A program made the translations under genes and the position numbers. Positions 19,564 through 24,170 of a stretch of DNA of 24,170 bases are shown piece after piece. The notes under the pieces were generated by a model. It did not search any database. It was given only the letters and a program-made list of their open reading frames with translations, and was not told the DNA's origin. The stretch spans positions 1 to 24,170 of the IMG/VR virus record IMGVR_UViG_3300025687_004724; one strand, written 5' to 3'. Source of the stretch: a virus. Positions within the stretch are counted from its first letter, which is position 1, and each line of letters begins with the position of its first letter.

Positions 19564-19808
19564 TGAAATACTGGTTGTTGATTTTTCTGTGGAATCCTGA
19601 GGGATATGTTGATCGGGTCGAGAGTCAGCATGCTAACAAAGCAGCGTGTCTCGCGGCAGCAGCAAAAGATGCACCCAAGCGTGTTAACACGGAGCATCAG
19701 GTAATGTATTTCTGTGTCACCGATGATCACTGGACTGGTAAGGCAGTTGATCCAGATGTGCCTCTTGACCTCCTAGATTTTGCAGAGTCTGATCATGGCG
19801 ACGTATAG
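19560..19808 (+). CDS. Unrecognised 82-residue protein
   Basis: Starts in an ATGATG overlap with the previous stop. The N-terminus MKYWLLIFLWNPEG is hydrophobic but too short for a convincing signal peptide. The middle contains a Cys-Ala-rich helix (KAACLAAAAKD) and a second cysteine (YFCVTDD). The C-terminus is acidic (DPDVPLDLLDFAESDHGDV). Similar short phage proteins start with a hydrophobic strand and contain paired cysteines, but I do not name a family. Confidence 0.7.
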   Translation: MMKYWLLIFLWNPEGYVDRVESQHANKAACLAAAAKDAPKRVNTEHQVMYFCVTDDHWTGKAVDPDVPLDLLDFAESDHGDV

Positions 19809-20331
19809 TATGCCAAAGTGGAGACAACGATTCCTCGATCTGGCAGAACACATCGCCACTTGGTCATATGATCCGCGCACCAAGGTTGGCGCAGTCATCG
19901 TAGATAGTAAGAAGCGTATCGTCGGAACGGGATATAATGGATTCCCCCGTGGAGTGAAGGATCTCGCCGAACGTTATGAGGATCGAGAAACAAAACTGAA
20001 ATTCGTTTGTCATGCCGAGCGTAATGCTATCGATAATGCACCCATGTCCGTAGAGGGGTGCACAATGTATATTACTCTACCTCCATGTAATGAGTGTGCA
20101 AAGAGCATCATTCAGAGTGGAATATATAAGGTTGTCACCAAGAAGCATAACAGGGAAGACACCTTTGATTGGTTGATCGCTGAACAAATGTTCAAGGAAG
20201 CAGGTGTCCAACTGTTCATAGCAGATGAAAGTAATAAATATACGCATGGACAACAAACGACACCAGCATCTGAACATGACTCCGTCGGAGAAACAAGAAA
20301 ATCGCTTGGCGATGATGGAAGAGATGGATGA
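19795..20331 (+). CDS. dCMP deaminase
   Basis: A 178-residue deaminase that converts dCMP to dUMP for dTTP synthesis. The active-site HAE (His73-Ala74-Glu75, in CHAERNAID) and the zinc cysteines in PPCNEC (Cys98, Cys101) are intact, and WSYDPRTKVGAVIVD is the usual N-terminal signature. The start is uncertain: ATG 19795 gives MATYSMPKW, ATG 19810 would begin at MPKW directly after the previous stop. The last 30 residues (YTHGQQTTPASEHDSVGETRKSLGDDGRDG) look like a disordered tail and overlap the next gene. It fits the nucleotide theme of nrdA/nrdB. Confidence 0.92.
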   Translation: MATYSMPKWRQRFLDLAEHIATWSYDPRTKVGAVIVDSKKRIVGTGYNGFPRGVKDLAERYEDRETKLKFVCHAERNAIDNAPMSVEGCTMYITLPPCNECAKSIIQSGIYKVVTKKHNREDTFDWLIAEQMFKEAGVQLFIADESNKYTHGQQTTPASEHDSVGETRKSLGDDGRDG

Positions 20332-20569
20332 TTATATCTCTGAGTGTTTGATGTATTGCGACGACGAGTCAGATGTGATAGCACTAGGGGCCGTTCTTCA
20401 AATTATCTCCAAGAATATAATAGCAGCAGCGACAGACAAAGAGTGTTGGAAAAACTCAGTGACCAGATATGTCAGGGATGTGATGAATGAACCTGACATT
20501 GAACATAAAAAGAGAAGAAGGCAGAGAGACAGTGTTCCTGCTGAGAACTATAAGGGAATCTATTGGTAA
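20246..20569 (+). CDS. Unrecognised 107-residue protein overlapping dCMP deaminase
   Basis: The frame is open from 20225, with ATGs at 20225, 20246, 20276 and 20312; none has a strong ribosome site, so the start is unresolved. From 20246 it overlaps the deaminase by 86 bases. The product is helical with an acidic start (MMEEMDDYISECLMYCDDESD) and a basic end (HKKRRRQRDSVPAEN). It has a middle hydrophobic run (IALGAVLQIISKNIIAAA). No family is recognised. It is certain from about 20330 onward, where no other gene covers the frame. Confidence 0.65.
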   Translation: MDNKRHQHLNMTPSEKQENRLAMMEEMDDYISECLMYCDDESDVIALGAVLQIISKNIIAAATDKECWKNSVTRYVRDVMNEPDIEHKKRRRQRDSVPAENYKGIYW

Positions 20570-21147
20570 TGTTGAGATTTGGTAATATCTTCTTGTTTAA
20601 GAAAGCATTCACACCCACCAGATGCGAAGAGTTTATTCATGAGCAAATCGTAAAACCGATGCAGCAAAGTATGGTTTATGGTGGAAAAGATGATCTTAAC
20701 ATCGACCATAGAAACTCAGAACAATGTAAAATCATGCCAGAGAATCCATTTTGCCGTGATGTAGCAAGATTCGTTCGCATGGTGAATGACGACTTCTTGA
20801 ACATCAATGTTTTTGAATACTGTTCTGAAAATTCTTTTATTCGATACAACGAGGGTGGAAGATTTAACAGACACAAAGATGTATTATGGCAGGCAGATAC
20901 TGTCAACCATATCTCGAGACCCATAAGAAAAATCTCTGCCATTTGTCTTCTCTCAGAAAGAGAAACCTTTGAGGGTGGTAAGTTTGTAACTTACGACAAC
21001 ACTAAACCATTCAATGCGCAAAGAACTTCATATGATTTTGATGTCGGCGACCTTATTATCTTCCCTTCGTATGTCGAACATCAAGTTGAAGAAATCACTC
21101 AGGGAATCAGGTATTCAACTGTGCATTGGTCACATGGTGGGTTCTGA
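20569..21147 (+). CDS. 2OG-Fe(II) oxygenase (prolyl-4-hydroxylase-like)
   Basis: A 192-residue enzyme with the P4H-type signature: RFNRHKDVLW with His102 and Asp104 as iron ligands, FPSYVEHQVEEI with His171, and GIRYSTVHW with Arg181 for 2OG. NSFIRYNEGGRF before the HxD pair is typical of phage PKHD-type hydroxylases. Such proteins are frequent in T4-like marine phages, where they may modify phage or host proteins or DNA. The start in the TAATG overlap at 20569 is preferred over a TTG at 20563. It is distinct from the AspH-like oxygenase at 10127-10690. Confidence 0.88.
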   Translation: MLRFGNIFLFKKAFTPTRCEEFIHEQIVKPMQQSMVYGGKDDLNIDHRNSEQCKIMPENPFCRDVARFVRMVNDDFLNINVFEYCSENSFIRYNEGGRFNRHKDVLWQADTVNHISRPIRKISAICLLSERETFEGGKFVTYDNTKPFNAQRTSYDFDVGDLIIFPSYVEHQVEEITQGIRYSTVHWSHGGF

Positions 21148-21171
21148 TTATCTTTAATAATGGAGAATGTG

Positions 21172-21372
21172 ATGCAGAATGTCGGTTATCTCGAATATGT
21201 TTTAGGAGACTCAATGTCTAAGGATGAAAATTTCATCGCTGGTTTGTGTGAGGAATCAGCGACCAAGATGTCAAATAACTGGAATGACATCGTCCAGTAT
21301 TGCAGGAACTATGAGCAAAACTCCCGAGGAAGAGGGAATAGAGAGAGGAATGCTCATTATGATCCAAGGTAA
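21172..21372 (+). CDS. Unrecognised 66-residue protein
   Basis: ATG at 21172 is preceded by GGAGA (21162-21166); an ATG at 21160 lies on that site. The product MQNVGYLEYVLGDSMSKDENF has an acidic helical half and then a basic, Arg/Asn-rich tail (NSRGRGNRERNAHYDPR). It sits between the 2OG oxygenase and the cupin and overlaps the cupin start by about 14 bases. No family is recognised. Confidence 0.55.
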   Translation: MQNVGYLEYVLGDSMSKDENFIAGLCEESATKMSNNWNDIVQYCRNYEQNSRGRGNRERNAHYDPR

Positions 21373-21712
21373 GGTTTGGGGTAAGACACAGTTGGTGCAC
21401 ACCAACAATTGTTTTGAATTTCATCGCATTGAGTTCGAGAAGGATCATGAGTGTTCGGTACACCTTCACAAGACAAAGTCTAATGGTTTCTTCGTGGAGT
21501 CTGGGCAACTTCTAATTCGCGTGTGGCAGGATGACGATCAGGATGGTCTGGTTGATGAGACAATCGTGAATCCTGGAGAATTTACCATTGTCCCTCCCAT
21601 GAAGAAGCACCAGTTTGTTGGTCTAAAGAGTGGTGTCGCATTTGAGTTGTATTGGGCAGAGTATGATCCCAACGACATCGTTCGTTTTTCGATCGGTAAG
21701 AAATGCGACTAA
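21359..21712 (+). CDS. Cupin-fold protein next to kdsA, possible sugar isomerase
   Basis: A 117-residue single cupin. HLH (His35, His37) and Glu47 in FFVESG give motif 1, and NPGEFTIVPPMKKHQF with His84 gives motif 2, so a metal site (three His and one Glu) is likely. I chose ATG 21359 because GAGAGAGGA (21339-21348) lies about 10 bases upstream; longer forms from 21311 are possible. It overlaps the kdsA start by 10 bases and kdsA overlaps kdsB, so it belongs to the Kdo operon. Cupin sugar isomerases and epimerases are known, for example D-lyxose isomerase. Producing or binding arabinose 5-phosphate, the KdsA substrate, is an attractive guess but not shown. Confidence 0.78.
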   Translation: MIQGKVWGKTQLVHTNNCFEFHRIEFEKDHECSVHLHKTKSNGFFVESGQLLIRVWQDDDQDGLVDETIVNPGEFTIVPPMKKHQFVGLKSGVAFELYWAEYDPNDIVRFSIGKKCD

Positions 21713-22467
21713 TTGCTGGCCCCTGCCAACACGAATCCCTCTCACAAAGTCTAGAGATCGCACGCGAGGGTATGCGTGTTGCAACTCTGTTTGGTATGAA
21801 ATATTTCTTCAAGGCAAGTTACGATAAGGCAAACAGAACACACATCTCAGGTAAGAGGGGACTGGGACTAGAGCAGACGATGCTCGACTTTGCCGCGATG
21901 AAGCAGGAACTTCCTGGACTGAAGATCCTCACAGATGTCCACGAGATTGGGCAGATAGATGCGATTAAAGACTTCGTCGATGTCATACAGATCCCTGCGT
22001 TTCTGTGTAGGCAGACTGATCTTATCAAAGCAGCAGTGGACACAGGTAAAATCGTCAACATCAAAAAAGGTCAGTTTCTGGCACCATGGGATGTCGGTGG
22101 TATCCTCTCCAAAACAGAAGGTGCTGAAGAGGTCTGGATTACCGAGAGAGGCACAAGTTTCGGATACAACAATCTGGTTGTGGATTTTTGCGGTATAAGA
22201 TATATGCTGGACAATTATGATGTTCCCATCGTATTTGATGCCACGCACTCAACGCAGAAACCAAGCGCATCTGGAAATGCATCAGGTGGTAATCGTGCAT
22301 ATGCACACCACCTCGCCAAATCTGCTGCCGCGATGGGTGTGAAGAACTTCTTCCTAGAGGTTCATCCTGACCCTGACAATGCACCGAGCGATGGTCCTAA
22401 CATGGTTTATCTACATGATCTAGAGAGAATTATGTATGAAGTCGAATGCCATATTGATCCCTGCTAG
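21703..22467 (+). CDS. kdsA: 3-deoxy-8-phosphooctulonate synthase (Kdo-8-P synthase), metal-dependent type
   Basis: A 254-residue aldolase-type enzyme that joins phosphoenolpyruvate and arabinose 5-phosphate. IAGPCQHES (residues 4-12) carries Cys8, which is the metal ligand of the metal-dependent (Aquifex-like) class; the E. coli enzyme has Asn there. The other ligands fit His182 (DATHS), Glu219 (FFLEVHPDP) and Asp230 (PSDGPN). KASYDKANR (38-45) is the PEP-binding signature, and IPAFLCRQTDL is conserved. It begins directly at the barrel start, shorter by about 25 residues than E. coli (284). It lies between the cupin and kdsB with overlaps on both sides, so all are one operon. Confidence 0.95.
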   Translation: MRLIAGPCQHESLSQSLEIAREGMRVATLFGMKYFFKASYDKANRTHISGKRGLGLEQTMLDFAAMKQELPGLKILTDVHEIGQIDAIKDFVDVIQIPAFLCRQTDLIKAAVDTGKIVNIKKGQFLAPWDVGGILSKTEGAEEVWITERGTSFGYNNLVVDFCGIRYMLDNYDVPIVFDATHSTQKPSASGNASGGNRAYAHHLAKSAAAMGVKNFFLEVHPDPDNAPSDGPNMVYLHDLERIMYEVECHIDPC

Positions 22468-23131
22468 ATACGGCAGCACAAGATTCCCAGCAAAACCTCT
22501 CGCCAAACTCGGCGAACAAACAATGATCGAGCGTGTCTTTTGGAGATGCGCTCGATCAGACATAGACACATTCGTTTTAACTGATAACGAAGAAATCTAC
22601 AATCTGATACCAGAGGGTCATGCTCTTCTCGACGACACACCATATAACAATGGAACGGAGAGATGCGCTGGTGCCATACGTCATCCGATGTTTGTCGATT
22701 ATAACTTCTTCATCAATGTGCAGGGCGATATGCCCGATATCTCCTATCAGGCGATCTATGGAGTTATAACGACACACACCATAGGAGACTATGAGGTTAC
22801 TACTGCATGCACCACTATGCCAGAAGATGAGCAGAATGATCCGAATGTTGTCAAGATAGTTCGTAGCAAGAATCACGCACTGTGGTTTGGGAGAGGTATC
22901 ACTGGATATGGAGAGAGGCACCTTGGCGTGTATGGATACACGAGACGTGCGCTCGATACATATGGAAAGAAGAATCCCTGTGTAGCGGAGATCGGCGAGG
23001 GACTCGAGCAGTTGCGCTGGTTGTATGCAGATATCCCCATCGGAGTCACGTGGGTTGAGTTTGATGGTGTCGAGATAAACGTTCCCGACGACATAAAAAA
23101 GTGGGAAAAAAATCAAAAAAAGATGATTTGA
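22436..23131 (+). CDS. kdsB: CMP-Kdo synthetase (3-deoxy-manno-octulosonate cytidylyltransferase)
   Basis: A 231-residue nucleotidyltransferase that activates Kdo as CMP-Kdo. The N-terminal AILIPARYGSTRFPAKPLA (residues 5-23) is the nucleotide-binding signature, and NVQGDMP (94-100) matches the conserved NVQGDEP with Asp98 kept but Met99 replacing Glu. NNGTERCAGAI fits the sugar-binding GTxR region. It overlaps kdsA by 32 bases. The last 10 codons are Lys-rich and at the same time form the A-tract of the next promoter. Together with kdsA it gives two consecutive steps to CMP-Kdo; the phosphatase KdsC and arabinose-5-P isomerase KdsD are not visible, unless the cupin serves the latter. Confidence 0.93.
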   Translation: MKSNAILIPARYGSTRFPAKPLAKLGEQTMIERVFWRCARSDIDTFVLTDNEEIYNLIPEGHALLDDTPYNNGTERCAGAIRHPMFVDYNFFINVQGDMPDISYQAIYGVITTHTIGDYEVTTACTTMPEDEQNDPNVVKIVRSKNHALWFGRGITGYGERHLGVYGYTRRALDTYGKKNPCVAEIGEGLEQLRWLYADIPIGVTWVEFDGVEINVPDDIKKWEKNQKKMI

Positions 23132-23164
23132 TGGCTTGACATTTTTGCATTTTTATGGTAGAAT
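23115..23164 (+). promoter_or_regulatory. Strong early promoter, near-copy of the one at 6873-6922
   Basis: An A-tract and GATGATTT (23115-23129), TTGACA (23136-23141), a 17-base spacer and TAGAAT (23159-23164). By eye, 42 of 51 positions match 6873-6923 without gaps. It overlaps the end of kdsB and drives the 23196 gene. Confidence 0.85.
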
Positions 23165-23195
23165 GAAATATAAGATGAAAAGAGGAAATGTGAAA

Positions 23196-23528
23196 ATGAT
23201 CAAGGTTTACCAAATCCAACTGACCGACGCTGAAATCGATGCCATCAATGGTGGTGAAGAGAGCGAAAAGTATATCGCCTATCGAGGTCGTTCGTTTGAA
23301 AACACCTTTAAGGTTGAGAACTTCAAGCATTACGATCATGTTGCCAACGTTGATGCCAATGACATGGAAGATGCTTTCGGTCTGATGAATCTTTGGAACG
23401 ACGAATCCAAAGTTGAGCGTCTTGGTCCTTGCTCGTCGATGTCTGTTGGTGACATCCTTGAAGTTGATGGTAAGTTTTACCGCTGTGCTTCGTTCGGTTT
23501 CACTGCTCTGGAAATGGAGATTGCATAA
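23196..23528 (+). CDS. Unrecognised early-type protein, 110 residues
   Basis: The ATG at 23196 is preceded by AGAGGA and lies 30 bases after the promoter -10; the longer frame to 23136 would run through the promoter. The product starts MIKVYQIQLTDAEIDAINGG and ends with SSMSVGDILEVDGKFYRCASFGFTALE. That last segment resembles a small beta-strand module (SMSVGD...DGxxYxxxSFGF) found in other uncharacterised phage proteins. No enzyme motif is visible. It is coupled to the next gene by TAATG. Confidence 0.8.
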   Translation: MIKVYQIQLTDAEIDAINGGEESEKYIAYRGRSFENTFKVENFKHYDHVANVDANDMEDAFGLMNLWNDESKVERLGPCSSMSVGDILEVDGKFYRCASFGFTALEMEIA

Positions 23529-23806
23529 TGTATACCGTTAAGAACACCCTCGCCGAAATCCACAATCTCGATGGGTGGGGAACCTTCATCGATCATTGGT
23601 CAGTCTCTGGTCGCGATGCTATCGTTTGGTCGGAGCAGGTTGAGAACAAGCATGGATCTGATGCTTGGCGAACTGCATACATCGTGCGTTACTGGGACAA
23701 TGACCAGTGGATTGATACTCGTTATTTTCAGGATGAGGTTTCTGCGACTGAGTATGCTCGGGACTTCGTGAATAAACCGCACCGTTTCCCATATCCGACT
23801 GATTAA
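23528..23806 (+). CDS. Unrecognised early-type protein, 92 residues
   Basis: Begins in the TAATG overlap with the preceding stop. The product MYTVKNTLAEIHNLDGWGTFIDHWSVSGRDAIVW is rich in aromatic residues, with several Trp, and alternates strands and turns (AYIVRYWDNDQWIDTRYF) before a short helix (SATEYARDF). No metal or catalytic motif is seen. It probably belongs to the same early transcript as the 23196 gene. Confidence 0.78.
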   Translation: MYTVKNTLAEIHNLDGWGTFIDHWSVSGRDAIVWSEQVENKHGSDAWRTAYIVRYWDNDQWIDTRYFQDEVSATEYARDFVNKPHRFPYPTD

Positions 23807-23810
23807 AGTA

Positions 23811-23839
23811 TTGACATCATACCAATTTTATAGTAGAGT
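23811..23839 (+). promoter_or_regulatory. Promoter before the last small genes
   Basis: TTGACA (23811-23816), a 17-base spacer and TAGAGT (23834-23839), with the TTTTATAGTAG spacer end seen in other early promoters here. The ATG at 23849 is 9 bases after the -10, so the leader would be only a few bases. Confidence 0.7.
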
Positions 23840-23848
23840 AATTATATT

Positions 23849-24004
23849 ATGGATAACCAAACTCGTAAGCGAATTTATGATGTGCTCGGTGCACTGATGC
23901 GGGCCCAGAACCCAGGGTTCCGTGAACTCTGGGAGAATGTCTTTAACGATATTATGGCACCATATGCACCATATAATAAGACGGACGATAACAATGTTGG
24001 TTAA
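23849..24004 (+). CDS. Unrecognised 51-residue protein
   Basis: A short frame from ATG 23849 to TAA 24002-24004: MDNQTRKRIYDVLGALMRAQ, then NPGFRELWENVFNDIMAPYAPYN. It looks helical and slightly acidic at the end. It is the first ORF after the promoter at 23811-23839 and overlaps the next gene by 11 bases. No family is recognised. Confidence 0.6.
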   Translation: MDNQTRKRIYDVLGALMRAQNPGFRELWENVFNDIMAPYAPYNKTDDNNVG

Positions 24005-24170
24005 GGGTGTGTCTCCGTATCGCAGTGCCATCGCTCTTGATGGCATTAACTTCAGCGAGAAGCATCATCTCGTTGGTTTCTCTTGGCCATATGTTAACTG
24101 CAAGGGCAAGACATATCACACAACTATGACCGACAAGGGATGGGTGTGTGATTGTCCTGGATTTAACTTC
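23994..24170 (+). CDS. Protein with a possible SWIM-type zinc motif, truncated by the window edge
   Basis: Starts at ATG 23994 within the end of the previous gene and is cut by the window edge after 59 residues. The visible end, GWVCDCPGFNF, has the CxCxxF look of a SWIM zinc finger (CxCx(n)CxH), whose second half would lie downstream. The lead-in HHLVGFSWPYVNCKGKTYHTTMTDKGW is beta-rich. SWIM-like proteins in phages are thought to bind nucleic acid. The call rests on a partial motif only. Confidence 0.55.
   Translation, partial: MLVKGVSPYRSAIALDGINFSEKHHLVGFSWPYVNCKGKTYHTTMTDKGWVCDCPGFNF

Noticed and set aside
21160-21174. ATG at 21160 as start of the 66-residue gene
   Set aside because: It overlaps the ribosome site GGAGA, which is well placed for the ATG at 21172.
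1-24170. CRISPR array or long tandem repeats
   Set aside because: No regularly spaced repeats were seen by eye on either strand.
1-24170. Insertion sequence or integrase
   Set aside because: No transposase, integrase or terminal inverted repeats were found; mobile features are limited to homing-type proteins.

Overview
The window looks like part of the genome of a large, T4-type marine bacteriophage (myovirus). The evidence is: densely packed genes with 1-4 base overlaps (TAATG, ATGA, GTGA); a class Ia ribonucleotide reductase set with its own glutaredoxin; a T4 RNase H-type flap nuclease; dCMP deaminase; several small phage-only families; three tRNA genes; copies of the T4 late-promoter core TATAAATA; and a set of strong sigma70-like early promoters. 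The metabolic cargo (isocitrate lyase, metal-type KdsA and KdsB, SpeD, peroxiredoxin) points to a heterotrophic Gram-negative host with Kdo in its lipopolysaccharide or capsule, rather than a cyanobacterium. That host call is inference. No capsid, tail or replisome core genes lie in the window apart from the RNase H, so placement within the T4-like group is tentative.

Layout. 1-2545: nrdA 3' end, glutaredoxin, a small basic protein, nrdB, a zinc-ribbon miniprotein and a small GIY-YIG-like nuclease. 2547-6767: early-type genes, with a WYL_2/SH3-like protein, two unknowns, RNase H, a DUF6433-like protein, SpeD and a NUMOD3 protein. 6773-7267: a promoter-hairpin-terminator unit that looks like a small RNA, a second promoter, a one-helix membrane peptide, then tRNA-Arg(UCU) and an unusual short tRNA-Leu(UAA). 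7280-8262: SGNH hydrolase and a conserved phage unknown. 8269-14371: an accessory block with an ANL-family adenylating enzyme, a DUF6356 protein, an Asp/Asn-hydroxylase-like 2OG oxygenase, a short-chain dehydrogenase, a subtilisin-like protease (the only minus-strand gene), a PP-loop ATPase and a GNAT acetyltransferase. 14349-15850: a promoter, tRNA-Thr(UGU), a folded leader and isocitrate lyase. 15888-17872: HAD-family protein, peroxiredoxin and four small genes. 17876-21147: radical SAM protein, small membrane proteins, dCMP deaminase and a second 2OG oxygenase. 21172-23131: small protein, cupin, kdsA, kdsB. 23196-24170: small early-type genes under two promoters.

How the genes may work together. 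One theme is nucleotide supply (NrdA/NrdB/Grx, dCMP deaminase, RNase H). A second is control of host carbon and redox (isocitrate lyase, peroxiredoxin, SpeD). A third is surface-sugar chemistry (cupin, KdsA, KdsB). The fourth and least explained is the 8269-14371 block. It combines carboxylate activation, hydroxylation, oxidoreduction, ATP-dependent amidation or ligation, and acetylation, which would suit making or modifying a small molecule, peptide or glycan. The most notable single observations are a phage-borne isocitrate lyase whose leader can pair with its own ribosome binding site, and the adenylating-enzyme block.
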